The notes beneath the pieces are model-generated. The model saw only the letters and a list, made by a program, of their open reading frames with translations, made no database searches and was not told the DNA's origin. Source: Streptomyces sp. V3I7 (GTDB taxonomy: Bacteria > Actinomycetota > Actinomycetes > Streptomycetales > Streptomycetaceae). From it: DNA of 64,000 bases. Where the stretch lies: positions 5,063,001 to 5,127,000 of the forward strand of contig NZ_JAUSZK010000001.1 in assembly GCF_030817495.1 (NCBI RefSeq), read 5' to 3'. Positions 15,724 through 24,163 of the stretch are shown piece by piece. The position numbers and the translations under genes were made by a program. How positions within the stretch are numbered: the stretch's first letter is position 1; each line of letters starts with the position of its first letter.

Positions 15724-18618
15724 ATGACAGAGACGGCGAGCGGTCCGGCACGAGGTTCCCGCGCCAAGGGAGGCAAGGCCACCAAGGGGCTGCGTATCGA
15801 GCGCATCCACACCACCCCCGGCGTACACCCGTACGACGAGGTGGCCTGGGAGCACCGTGACGTCGTCATGACCAACTGGCGCGACGGCTCGGTCAACTTC
15901 GAGCAGCGTGGCGTCGAGTTCCCCGACTTCTGGTCGGTGAACGCGGTCAACATCGTCACCAGCAAGTACTTCCGCGGTGCCGTCGGCACGCCGCAGCGCG
16001 AGGTCAGCCTCAAGCAGCTGATCGACCGCATCGTGAAGACGTACCGGCAGGCCGGCGAGGACTACAAGTACTTCGCCTCGCCCGCGGACGCCGAGATCTT
16101 CGAGCACGAGCTGGCCTACGCCCTCCTGCACCAGATCTTCAGCTTCAACAGCCCCGTCTGGTTCAACGTCGGCACCCCGCAGCCCCAGCAGGTCTCCGCC
16201 TGCTTCATCCTGTCCGTCGACGACTCCATGGAGTCGATCCTCGACTGGTACAAGGAAGAGGGCATGATCTTCAAGGGCGGCTCCGGCGCCGGCTTGAACC
16301 TCTCCCGCATCCGCTCCTCCAAGGAGCTGCTGTCCTCGGGCGGTAACGCCTCCGGCCCGGTCTCCTTCATGCGCGGCGCCGACGCCTCCGCCGGCACCAT
16401 CAAGTCCGGTGGCGCCACCCGCCGCGCCGCCAAGATGGTCATCCTCGACGTCGACCACCCCGACATCGAGGACTTCATCGAGACCAAGGTGAAGGAAGAG
16501 GAGAAGATCCGCGCCCTGCGCGACGCGGGCTTCGACATGGACCTGGGCGGCGACGACATCACGTCCGTCCAGTACCAGAACGCCAACAACTCGGTCCGCG
16601 TGAACGACGAGTTCATGAAGGCGGTCGAGGAGGGCGGCAAGTTCGGCCTCCGCGCGCGGATGACCGGCGAGGTCATCGAAGAGGTCGACGCCAAGACCCT
16701 CTTCCGCAAGATGGCCGAGGCCGCCTGGGCCTGCGCCGACCCGGGCATCCAGTACGACGACACCATCAACCACTGGCACACGTGCCCGGAGTCCGGCCGC
16801 ATCAACGGCTCGAACCCGTGCAGCGAGTACATGCACCTGGACAACACGTCCTGCAACCTCGCCTCGCTGAACCTGATGAAGTTCCTCAAGGACGACGGCA
16901 AGGGCAACCAGTCCTTCGACGTCGAGCGCTTCGCCAAGGTCGTCGAGCTCGTCATCACCGCGATGGACATCTCGATCTGCTTCGCGGACTTCCCGACGCA
17001 GAAGATCGGCGAGAACACGCGCGCGTACCGCCAGCTCGGCATCGGCTACGCCAACCTCGGCGCCCTGCTGATGGCGACCGGCCACGCGTACGACTCCGAC
17101 GGCGGCCGCGCCCTGGCCGGCGCCATCACCTCGCTGATGACCGGTACGTCGTACAAGCGCTCCGCCGAACTCGCCGCGGTCGTCGGCGCGTACGACGGCT
17201 ACGCCCGCAACGCCGGGCCGCACCTGCGCGTCATGCAGCAGCACGCCGACGCCAACACCGTGGCCGTCCGCATGGACGACCTGGACACCCCGATCTGGGC
17301 CGCCGCCACGGAGGCCTGGCAGGACGTGGTCCGCCTCGGCGAGAAGAACGGTTTCCGTAATTCCCAGGCGTCGGTCATCGCCCCGACCGGCACCATCGGT
17401 CTCGCGATGTCCTGCGACACCACCGGCCTCGAGCCCGACCTCGCCCTGGTCAAGTTCAAGAAGCTGGTCGGCGGCGGTTCGATGCAGATCGTCAACGGCA
17501 CCGTCCCGCAGGCCCTGCGCCGCCTGGGTTACCAGGAGGAGCAGATCGAGGCGATCGTCGCCCACATCGCCGAGCACGGCAATGTGATCGACGCCCCCGG
17601 CCTCAAGACCGAGCACTACGAGGTGTTCGACTGCGCCATGGGCGAGCGCTCCATCTCCGCGATGGGCCACGTCCGCATGATGGCCGCGATTCAGCCGTGG
17701 ATCTCCGGCGCGCTCTCCAAGACGGTCAACCTGCCGGAGACGGCGACTGTCGAGGACGTCGAAGAGGTCTACTTCGAGGCCTGGAAGATGGGCGTCAAGG
17801 CGCTCGCGATCTATCGGGACAACTGCAAGGTCGGCCAGCCCCTCTCCGCCAAGACCAAGGAGAAGGAGAAGACCGAGATCACGGAGAAGGCCGAGGCCAC
17901 CATCCGTGAGACGGTCGAGAAGGTCGTCGAGTACCGCCCGGTCCGCAAGCGCCTCCCGAAGGGACGTCCCGGCATCACCACGTCCTTCACCGTCGGCGGC
18001 GCCGAGGGCTACATGACGGCCAACTCCTACCCGGACGACGGCCTCGGCGAGGTCTTCCTGAAGATGTCCAAGCAGGGCTCGACCCTCGCGGGCATGATGG
18101 ACGCCTTCTCCATCGCCGTCTCCGTCGGCCTCCAGTACGGCGTCCCACTGGAGACGTACGTCTCGAAGTTCACCAACATGCGCTTCGAGCCGGCCGGCAT
18201 GACGGACGACCCGGACGTGCGGATGGCGCAGTCGATCGTCGACTACATCTTCCGCCGCCTGGCGCTGGACTTCCTGCCCTTCGAGACGCGCTCGGCGCTC
18301 GGCATCCACTCCGCCGAGGAGCGTCAGCGTCACCTCGAGACCGGCTCCTACGAGCCGAACGAGGACGAGGTCGACGTCGAGGGCCTGGCCCAGTCGGCGC
18401 CGCGCCAGACCGAGCTGAAGGCCATCGCCGCGCCGAAGGCCGAGCCCGAGGCGGCCCAGCCCGCCCCGAAGCAGGCCCACACCAGCGCCGAGCTGGTGGA
18501 GATGCAGCTGGGCATCCAGGCCGATGCCCCGCTGTGCTTCTCCTGCGGCACGAAGATGCAGCGCGCCGGCTCCTGCTACATCTGCGAGGGCTGCGGCTCG
18601 ACCAGCGGCTGCAGCTGA
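15724..18618 (+). CDS. nrdJ: Adenosylcobalamin-dependent (class II) ribonucleotide reductase NrdJ
   Basis: 964 aa. It reduces ribonucleotides to deoxyribonucleotides using coenzyme B12 and needs no oxygen. The GGSGAGLNLSRIRSSKE block (near 180), NPCSEYMHLDNTSCNLASLNL (near 360, with the active-site NxCxE) and PTGTIGLAMSCDTTGLEPD are typical. The C-terminus has a Ala/Pro/Glu-rich linker and a four-cysteine ribbon (CFSCG...CYICEGCG), which carries thiols for re-reduction. GGGAGG precedes ATG 15724. It shares the NrdR-controlled promoter in front of nrdR. Confidence 0.97.
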   Translation: MTETASGPARGSRAKGGKATKGLRIERIHTTPGVHPYDEVAWEHRDVVMTNWRDGSVNFEQRGVEFPDFWSVNAVNIVTSKYFRGAVGTPQREVSLKQLIDRIVKTYRQAGEDYKYFASPADAEIFEHELAYALLHQIFSFNSPVWFNVGTPQPQQVSACFILSVDDSMESILDWYKEEGMIFKGGSGAGLNLSRIRSSKELLSSGGNASGPVSFMRGADASAGTIKSGGATRRAAKMVILDVDHPDIEDFIETKVKEEEKIRALRDAGFDMDLGGDDITSVQYQNANNSVRVNDEFMKAVEEGGKFGLRARMTGEVIEEVDAKTLFRKMAEAAWACADPGIQYDDTINHWHTCPESGRINGSNPCSEYMHLDNTSCNLASLNLMKFLKDDGKGNQSFDVERFAKVVELVITAMDISICFADFPTQKIGENTRAYRQLGIGYANLGALLMATGHAYDSDGGRALAGAITSLMTGTSYKRSAELAAVVGAYDGYARNAGPHLRVMQQHADANTVAVRMDDLDTPIWAAATEAWQDVVRLGEKNGFRNSQASVIAPTGTIGLAMSCDTTGLEPDLALVKFKKLVGGGSMQIVNGTVPQALRRLGYQEEQIEAIVAHIAEHGNVIDAPGLKTEHYEVFDCAMGERSISAMGHVRMMAAIQPWISGALSKTVNLPETATVEDVEEVYFEAWKMGVKALAIYRDNCKVGQPLSAKTKEKEKTEITEKAEATIRETVEKVVEYRPVRKRLPKGRPGITTSFTVGGAEGYMTANSYPDDGLGEVFLKMSKQGSTLAGMMDAFSIAVSVGLQYGVPLETYVSKFTNMRFEPAGMTDDPDVRMAQSIVDYIFRRLALDFLPFETRSALGIHSAEERQRHLETGSYEPNEDEVDVEGLAQSAPRQTELKAIAAPKAEPEAAQPAPKQAHTSAELVEMQLGIQADAPLCFSCGTKMQRAGSCYICEGCGSTSGCS

Positions 18619-18651
18619 CACCGGCTGAGGTGACAGCGCTCACCTGAACCA

Positions 18652-18689
18652 CGAGGCGGGGAAGGCCCGATGAGGCTTTCCCCGCCTCG
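18652..18689 (+). terminator. Terminator after nrdJ
   Basis: CGAGGCGGGGAA (18652-18663) pairs with TTCCCCGCCTCG (18678-18689) across a 14-nt loop. Confidence 0.85.
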
Positions 18690-18724
18690 CGTCATGTCCG
18701 GGCTCGGTCCACGTCGGCGCTCCC

Positions 18725-19426
18725 ATGCCGGAGCCGACTGCTCAAGAGCCGGGCTTGTCGTGGATCTGCGGTCCGTCGATCCCGGAGTGCGGGACGACGG
18801 GGCGTACGGCGCTGTCGTGCGGCGGACACAGGGGCTGGACGGGAGCGAGCGGCAGTGGCTCGGGGACGGATGGTCGCTCACTTCCGCGATTTCGGCGTGC
18901 AGCCACGGACGTTCGCGCCGTTGGTGCTGGCTCGGCTCGTCGAGGCGGGGGAGTGGCGGCCGGGGTGGTGGCGGGGCTTTGCCGACTGGTGTCCCGCCGA
19001 GGCGGAATCCGCGCGGCCACGACCCGTCGCTCGGCTGGTTGCACGCGGCCGTGCACGGGGCCGATCTGCTGGCCGCTCTGGCGCGGCGCCCCGGCCAGGG
19101 CCCGTAGCTGCTCGCCAGTTGGCCGGAGCCCGGCTGCTGGCTCTCACCGGGCACCTCTTCGACGCGCAGGAGGACGACCGCATCGCCTACGCGCTCGCGC
19201 GGATCCTCAGTCACCCCGACTGACCGAGGACGAGTCGGTGCAGTGGCTGGTTCCGGTCGCCGAGGCCTTCGGGACGGGCGAGCCGGGACCGGACGCGTCA
19301 CACGGACGAGCCGCCGCCACGGCCGTTGACGCATCGTCGAGCCGTCCTGGACGCACTCGCCGGGACCCTCGCCACCGTCGCGCCCTGCACGGGCTGACCG
19401 TCAGGGCTGGTGGGCGCGGCCCATGA
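18725..19426 (+). pseudogene. DUF2785-family gene broken by several frameshifts
   Basis: No single frame covers this stretch, but pieces in three frames join into one DUF2785-like protein. In order: MPEPTAQE (18725); then VDLRSVDPGVRDDGAYG up to SERQWLGD; then MVAHFRDFGVQPRTFAPLVL to WRPGWWRGFADW (near 18870-18990); then HDPSLGWLHAAVHGADLLAA (near 19018-19078); then LTGHLFDAQEDDRIAYALARI ending at a TGA (19221-19223); then LTEDESVQWLVPVAEAFGTG in a third frame. At least five frame changes are needed, too many for one sequencing error, so this looks like a decayed gene. The last segment degenerates into Arg/Ser-rich sequence, so the real 3' end is unclear. The function of DUF2785 is unknown. 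Confidence 0.75.
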
Positions 19427-19934
19427 CCCGGGTGAACGTCGCAGGGTCGCCCTCGTAACCATGCACTCCGGGGTGGAAGTTCCAGCTGCCGGACTCGTCG
19501 CGCACGAACTCCGCGACCCTCGCCGCCGTCGCCGCGAGGACAGAGCCGAAGTCGTCCTCGGCCAGGACCTCGTAGCCCTCCCGAATGCGCACGGACGGAT
19601 TCAGCACGTGGATGAACGTCCGCTCCGCGGGCCGCTGCTGGATGACCACACCGACCACCACGCGCGCGTACTCGCCGGCCAGCCGCTCGAGTTCGAGCGT
19701 CATGACCTCGTCCCAGCCGAAGCCCTTGCCGTCGGTGCTGTCCCGGTTGAGGAAGATGGTGCCGTCGGGAGAGCGGCTGTCGAAGTGCACCACGTACGCC
19801 GGCGTCCCGAACGGATCGCCGGCCGTGTACGTCGCGGCGACGACGTCCAGGTCCGTGGGCGTCTGTCCTGCCGGGCTCGGGTCCCATTTCAGTGCGACCT
19901 CGACCTTGCGAATCCCCTTGCTGAAGCCGCTCAC
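19401..19934 (-). CDS. TerD-domain protein
   Basis: 177 aa from GTG 19934 (GGAAGGGG lies 7 nt upstream; a second GTG at 19937 is possible). TerD-family proteins bind calcium and occur with tellurite-resistance and stress systems; Streptomyces have many copies. Family signatures: SKGIRKVEVALKWDPSP at the start, DLDVVAATYT, then a DSRSPDGTIFLNRDSTDGKG acidic calcium-site region and WDEVMTLELERL. The lone gene has no tellurite operon partner here. It runs tail to tail with the DUF2785 remnant. Confidence 0.9.
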   Translation of the reverse strand: MSGFSKGIRKVEVALKWDPSPAGQTPTDLDVVAATYTAGDPFGTPAYVVHFDSRSPDGTIFLNRDSTDGKGFGWDEVMTLELERLAGEYARVVVGVVIQQRPAERTFIHVLNPSVRIREGYEVLAEDDFGSVLAATAARVAEFVRDESGSWNFHPGVHGYEGDPATFTRVMGRAHQP

Positions 19935-20071
19935 CACGCGTCCCCTTCCCCCTCACGGGCTCTTGCCCCAACTAGTGTGCGGTCAAGGCTCGTTCTCCAT
20001 CGTGCCACGCGCGCGGGACATACGCGCGGGTGATCTCCGCCGTAGCCCGACCGATGCGTTGCCCTGGGCCT

Positions 20072-20077
20072 TACGAT
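20072..20077 (+). promoter_or_regulatory. TACGAT -10 box
   Basis: It stands 6 nt before GTG 20084, with no Shine-Dalgarno sequence: a leaderless start pattern. Confidence 0.5.
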
Positions 20078-20083
20078 GGCGCG

Positions 20084-20689
20084 GTGCTGGTCAAGTGGAT
20101 TCGCTGCACCGTGGTGGACCGCCGTGGATTCGAGCGGGGGCAGCGGAAATGGGCGGGGCTTCTGGGGGAGCCGGGGTTTCGGGGACAGGGCGGAGGCTGG
20201 AGCCGGCAGCGACCCGGCGTGGCGCACCTCTTCGCCTTCTGGGAGAGCCGTGCCTTCTACGACTCCTTCATGGCACGCTCGCACGACCGGCTGGCGGCGT
20301 CCCAGTCCGGCACGTTCAAGGACGGCCAGGCCAAGCTGTTCGAGTACCGGTTCGACGTGAAGACAGGCTTCGAGCCCCGCTTCACCGACACCGACCTGCT
20401 CCGCGTCGCTCACTGCCGTGTCCACGAAGAGCGGGTCGACAACTTCGTCCTCATGCAGGAGAAGGTCTGGAACCCCGCGATGGCCGGATCGCCCGGCATG
20501 ATCCGCGGGATGTTCGCGGACGCACCGCAGCACGAGTTCCTGGTCCTGTCGATGTGGCGGTCCGCCGCCGAGCACGGCAAGTACCGCACCGAGCGGGTGG
20601 AGCGCCTCGCCCTGCGCGCCCAGACCGAGGCGGACGTCGCCGCGCTCACGGGCGACATCGTGGAGCTGGAACCGAGCTGGACCGTGTGA
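20084..20689 (+). CDS. DUF4937/YdbC-type conserved protein
   Basis: 201 aa. It appears to hold two antibiotic-monooxygenase-like (ferredoxin-fold) halves: residues 1-95 (VKWIRCTVVDRRGF, HLFAFWESRAFYDSFM) and 100-200 (LLRVAHCRVHEERVDNFVLM, LVLSMWRSAAEHGKYRTERV). That repeat is the DUF4937 plan. No catalytic function is known. GTG 20084 is chosen because family members start at VKWI and a -10-like TACGAT sits 6 nt upstream; an upstream ATG at 20030 would add an unconserved tail. Confidence 0.75.
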   Translation: MLVKWIRCTVVDRRGFERGQRKWAGLLGEPGFRGQGGGWSRQRPGVAHLFAFWESRAFYDSFMARSHDRLAASQSGTFKDGQAKLFEYRFDVKTGFEPRFTDTDLLRVAHCRVHEERVDNFVLMQEKVWNPAMAGSPGMIRGMFADAPQHEFLVLSMWRSAAEHGKYRTERVERLALRAQTEADVAALTGDIVELEPSWTV

Positions 20690-20740
20690 CCTGTGTCGTA
20701 CGGAACCCCCTACGACCGCTCGCTTCGGCGGCCGTCGATT

Positions 20741-20746
20741 TAGGGT
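20741..20746 (+). promoter_or_regulatory. TAGGGT -10 box
   Basis: It stands 6 nt before ATG 20753, with no ribosome binding site: probable leaderless transcript. Confidence 0.55.
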
Positions 20747-20752
20747 TTCGGC

Positions 20753-21400
20753 ATGGCACGACCTCGGCGCATCGTCCTTGTCCGACACGGAGAGTCGACC
20801 GGCAACATCGACGACTCCGTGTACGAACGCGAACCCGACCACGCTCTCGCCCTCACCGAACGGGGCTGGCGGCAGGCGGCCGAGACGGGGAAGGTGCTCC
20901 GGGAGACCTTCGGGCGTGAGCGCGTGAGCGTGTACGTCTCCCCGTACCGGCGGACGCACGAGACCCTTCGCGCCTTCCAGCTCGACCCCGAGCTGACCAG
21001 GGTGCGCGAGGAGCCCCGGCTGCGCGAGCAGGACTGGGGGAACTGGCAGGACCGCGACGACGTCAAGCTCCAGAAGGCCTACCGGGACGCCTACGGGCAC
21101 TTTTTCTTCCGCTTCCCGCAGGGCGAGTCCGGGGCGGACGTGTACGACCGCGTCGGCGGGTTCCTGGAGAGCCTCTTCCGCAGCTTCGAGGACCCCGACC
21201 ACCCGCCGAACGTCCTACTGGTGACCCACGGCCTGGCCATGCGGCTGTTCTGCATGCGCTGGTTCCACTGGTCGGTCGCGGAATTCGAGGCTCTCGCGAA
21301 CCCCGGGAACGCCGAGACGCGCATGCTCGTGCTCGGGGACGACGGCAAGTACACCCTGGACCGGCCGTTCGAGCAGTGGCGGGACCCGGAGCCGTACTGA
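20753..21400 (+). CDS. Histidine phosphatase family protein (phosphoglycerate-mutase-like)
   Basis: 215 aa. The catalytic VRHGESTGN motif is at residues 10-18. The second arginine region SPYRRTHET (near 65), the catalytic acid region REEPRLREQDWGNWQ and the second histidine in VLLVTHGLAMRLF (near 160) are all present. It belongs to branch 1 of the superfamily. The substrate cannot be told; the short length and lack of mutase loops favour a phosphatase. It is a single gene with a leaderless-type promoter. Confidence 0.92.
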   Translation: MARPRRIVLVRHGESTGNIDDSVYEREPDHALALTERGWRQAAETGKVLRETFGRERVSVYVSPYRRTHETLRAFQLDPELTRVREEPRLREQDWGNWQDRDDVKLQKAYRDAYGHFFFRFPQGESGADVYDRVGGFLESLFRSFEDPDHPPNVLLVTHGLAMRLFCMRWFHWSVAEFEALANPGNAETRMLVLGDDGKYTLDRPFEQWRDPEPY

Positions 21401-21490
21401 AGATCGCCGTACTGAACGCCGGGCCGCTGTGTCCGGCAAGGACGGGCGGGAGGAGACGCTCACCACATCCGCGAACCCTCCGTGCCCGCC

Positions 21491-21517
21491 GGGAACTCAG
21501 CGTGACCGCAGGGCGTT
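21491..21517 (+). promoter_or_regulatory. Possible ECF/sigma-R-like promoter upstream of rnhB
   Basis: GGGAAC (21491-21496), 18 nt, GTT (21515-21517): one base off the sigma-R consensus. It would give a leader of about 100 nt, while a nearer TAGGCT box also exists. Confidence 0.3.
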
Positions 21518-21610
21518 GTTCGGGCAGTGGATGTGCGGCGCATGGGGCGGTGCGAGCGTACAAACCGGCCTGGTCGGGGGCCGGGGTGTCGCTCGGCGAT
21601 CTCGGCGGCG

Positions 21611-21616
21611 TAGGCT
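21611..21616 (+). promoter_or_regulatory. TAGGCT -10 box of rnhB
   Basis: It stands 9 nt before ATG 21626, with no clear Shine-Dalgarno sequence. Confidence 0.45.
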
Positions 21617-21625
21617 AAGGGCGCC

Positions 21626-22327
21626 ATGCCGTACGAACCACCGACTCACACCGTTGAGCGCTCCCTGCGCGCCACGACCGGAGCGAAGGTCATCGCCGGT
21701 GTCGACGAGGTGGGGCGCGGCGCCTGGGCCGGGCCTGTCACCGTCTGTGCGGCGGTCACCGGCCTTCGTCGGCCGCCCGAGGGTCTCACCGACTCCAAGC
21801 TGCTCACCATCAGGCGACGCACGGAGTTGGCCAAGGTCCTTCAGACGTGGGTGACCGCCTATGCGCTGGGGAGCGCCTCCCCGGAGGAGATCGACGACCT
21901 GGGGATGACCGCGGCCCTGCGGCTCGCGGCGGTACGCGCCCTGGAGGCCCTGCCGGTCCGGCCCGACGCGGTGATCCTCGACGGGAAGCACGACTACCTG
22001 GGCGCGCCCTGGCAGGTTCGCACGGTGATCAAGGGCGACCGTTCCTGTGTGGCAGTGGCGGCGGCCTCGGTCATCGCCAAGGTTCAGCGCGACAAAATGA
22101 TGGCCGAACTGGGCGTCGACCATGCAGACTTCGGGTTTGCGGACAACGCCGGTTATCCGTCGCCCGTGCACAAGGTCGCGCTGGAGAAGCGGGGCCCCAC
22201 CCCGTACCACCGGTTGTCGTGGGCGTATCTTGATGCGCTGCCCCAGTGGCGGCACCTCAAGAAGGTCCGCACCGGGGCAAACGGAAGCGTTCCGGAGATC
22301 GAGGGCCAGCTCGGCTTCGACTTCTGA
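21626..22327 (+). CDS. rnhB: Ribonuclease HII
   Basis: 233 aa. It cuts RNA in RNA-DNA hybrids and removes misincorporated ribonucleotides. Metal-binding acids are present: [13 protein letters not shown] (D-E-x-G-R-G, near residue 24), LTDSKLL (near 53) and [11 protein letters not shown] (near 115), followed by [13 protein letters not shown]-terminal [21 protein letters not shown] is typical. About 15 extra residues precede the RNase H fold. Confidence 0.96.
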   Translation: MPYEPPTHTVERSLRATTGAKVIAGVDEVGRGAWAGPVTVCAAVTGLRRPPEGLTDSKLLTIRRRTELAKVLQTWVTAYALGSASPEEIDDLGMTAALRLAAVRALEALPVRPDAVILDGKHDYLGAPWQVRTVIKGDRSCVAVAAASVIAKVQRDKMMAELGVDHADFGFADNAGYPSPVHKVALEKRGPTPYHRLSWAYLDALPQWRHLKKVRTGANGSVPEIEGQLGFDF

Positions 22328-22378
22328 CGATTCCGCTCGCACTGGTGTGCCACCCGGTCACGCGAGCCGTACCAACGT

Positions 22379-22392
22379 TTGATAGATATCAA
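22379..22392. promoter_or_regulatory. Palindrome TTGATA-GA-TATCAA before the gene at 22396
   Basis: A perfect 6-bp inverted repeat with a 2-bp spacer, AT-rich in a GC-rich chromosome, ends 3 nt before ATG 22396. It would overlap any promoter and the translation start, so it is a candidate operator. No known regulator fits it. Confidence 0.45.
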
Positions 22393-22395
22393 GTC

Positions 22396-23034
22396 ATGCC
22401 TCTCATTCCCGAGGAGCCTCAGATTCACGAGAGTGCCCAGGGTCCCCGTGTCGCTCCGGCCAGCAGCCGTACCGCGCCGACCCCCCGCCCCGTACCCGGC
22501 CCCCGTCCCGTGACTCCGTCACGCTCCGGTCGTCCGGGCCCCCGGCCCGCGCCGTCGGCGCAACGCACGCCGCGCGACGTGGCCGCCAAGCCGGCCCCGT
22601 CGGCTCAGGCCGCTCCAGCTCAGGCCGCTCCAGCCGCTGCCGCGGCCCCGCAGATCCAGCTGATCCCGGCCTCGGCCGAGGGTGCGCTCGACGCCGCCGA
22701 GGAGGCAGTGGACCTGCTTCTGGACGCGGGCCGTGCTCCGGGTGAGGTGCTGGTGATCACCACCGGCGACCCGCACCCGTGGGCCACGCACGAGCTGTCC
22801 TTCGGCGAGGCGTCCTACTGGGCCCAGCACGACGCGGGCGACGACGTCTTCTACACGGACGCCGCGCTCACCTCCCGTGCCGCGTCCCGTCCCGTGGTCG
22901 TCGTCGCCGTCAACAGCGACTCGGAATCCGGAGTTGCCACGGCTCTGCCTCTGGCCCACACCCTGGCCGGCGCCCTGCTGATCGTCTGCGGCGACCCGCA
23001 GCAGATCAACTCGGTGCTGGGCGCGGGCGTCTGA
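22396..23034 (+). CDS. Conserved hypothetical protein with Pro/Ala-rich N-terminus
   Basis: 212 aa, not recognised. Residues 1-95 are low-complexity Pro/Ala/Arg sequence. Residues 100-212 form a compact domain: ITTGDPHPWATHELSFGEASYW, then VVVVAVNSD and a hydrophobic LAGALLIVCGDPQQINSVL end. The GDPxQ string recalls superfamily 1 helicases, but no Walker A is present, so I make no claim from it. ATG 22396 is preferred: the upstream extension lies within rnhB, and the palindrome stands just before it. No Shine-Dalgarno sequence is seen. Confidence 0.7.
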   Translation: MPLIPEEPQIHESAQGPRVAPASSRTAPTPRPVPGPRPVTPSRSGRPGPRPAPSAQRTPRDVAAKPAPSAQAAPAQAAPAAAAAPQIQLIPASAEGALDAAEEAVDLLLDAGRAPGEVLVITTGDPHPWATHELSFGEASYWAQHDAGDDVFYTDAALTSRAASRPVVVVAVNSDSESGVATALPLAHTLAGALLIVCGDPQQINSVLGAGV

Positions 23035-23308
23035 GCCACACCCTTCACGTCCGGGGCACCGGGGATCACGCGGATGTGCCGCTGCGGCGGCGTGTGCGCG
23101 GGTCCCGTCGGCGTGCCCGGACCAGTGGTGGTCGCCCGGCGGTCGCCGTCCCTCGCCGAGGGACGGCCGCTCGACGTACGACTGACTACGTCCTCGCTCC
23201 GGCTGTCGTACGCCGTGCCCCGCGCGCGGCGACGATCCGGCTCCCGCACGGGACTTGCTCCCGGGCCAGGAGCCGGACGTGCGACCGGCGCTCGTCGGCG
23301 TCGCGCGC

Positions 23309-23929
23309 TCAGCGGGCCGCCGCCCGGCGCAGGACCTCCGAGGCGGCACCGCCCGTGCGGGGCGGCGGCGGAGGGGCGTCCGAGGTGGCGAAGGGTTCCG
23401 GTGCGGAGTCGGCGTTCGGTCTGCGCCCGCCGCGGTCCTCGCCGAACACCTGCCAGCCGTCGCGGGTCAGCGTGATGTACGCCCCGCAGCGCAGGCCGTG
23501 CAGCGTGCAGGCGTCACGCAGCCCCCACATCCACGCGCCGTCCTCCTCCGTCCAACGCGCGTCTCCGTCGCGGCAGTAGAGCAGCACGGCGGTGCGCACG
23601 GGAGTGCGGCGCCGCAGGTCGTGCGGGATGACCCGGCGCAGTTGCGCCAGCAGCACGTTGCGGAACATCCAGCCGTCGGCCGACGAGGCGCGGTGCGTGA
23701 ACGACGCGCTGGCCAGGAGTCGTTCCTCGGGATCGAGGACGCCCACGACAGCGGTGGCGGACTTGGGGGCGTGCCGGGCGTGCAACCCGCTGACGACCTC
23801 ACGCGGACTGCGCAGCAGCGGGATCCCGGCGGCGGCCCACTCCGCGGGCTCGAGCAGACGGCTGGCGGAAACGGCGGACGCGGACGTGGACAACGATGCC
23901 GCCGAGGACGGAGCGAATCCGAAGGTCAC
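23309..23929 (-). CDS. Conserved hypothetical protein
   Basis: 206 aa, not recognised. GTG 23929 follows AAGGGAGG at 3-nt spacing. The core, residues 35-165, looks folded (REVVSGLHARHAPKSATAVV, then VLDPEERLLASASFTHR, RRTPVRTAVLLYCRDGDARW, GLRCGAYITLTRDGWQ). The last 40 residues are Pro-rich and variable. The pattern of a short strand-rich core with a conserved DGD/H region gives no secure family. It is transcribed away from the recQ-like gene and separated from it by 234 bases with no other visible site. Confidence 0.7.
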   Translation of the reverse strand: MTFGFAPSSAASLSTSASAVSASRLLEPAEWAAAGIPLLRSPREVVSGLHARHAPKSATAVVGVLDPEERLLASASFTHRASSADGWMFRNVLLAQLRRVIPHDLRRRTPVRTAVLLYCRDGDARWTEEDGAWMWGLRDACTLHGLRCGAYITLTRDGWQVFGEDRGGRRPNADSAPEPFATSDAPPPPPRTGGAASEVLRRAAAR

Positions 23930-24163
23930 GTTCCTCCCTTCGGCTACGCGCCCATACTGAGGGCAGGTCGGATTCGGGGGAGCGCGCACCGCAGCAGCAG
24001 CCCAACCGGATCACGGGCGAGCCGTGCGGGGAGCGGACTTCAATTCTTCCTGTCGAACTGGGATGCGGCAATGTGCAATTGAAGGAACCGAAGGTTATCG
24101 CCGGGTGCGGGGCTTATATCCCTACCCCGAGAGCCGCCCGCTGACCCATGGGGCGCCGCGCGA

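Noticed and set aside
15547..18621. 1024-codon open frame antisense to nrdJ
   Set aside because: A mirror of a strongly biased GC-rich gene; its sequence is low-complexity Val/Gly/Asp/Arg/Leu with no domain, and nrdJ is certain.
22971..23034. Helicase motif (GDPQQIN) in the protein at 22396
   Set aside because: No Walker A or other helicase motif accompanies it, and it stands at the very C-terminus.
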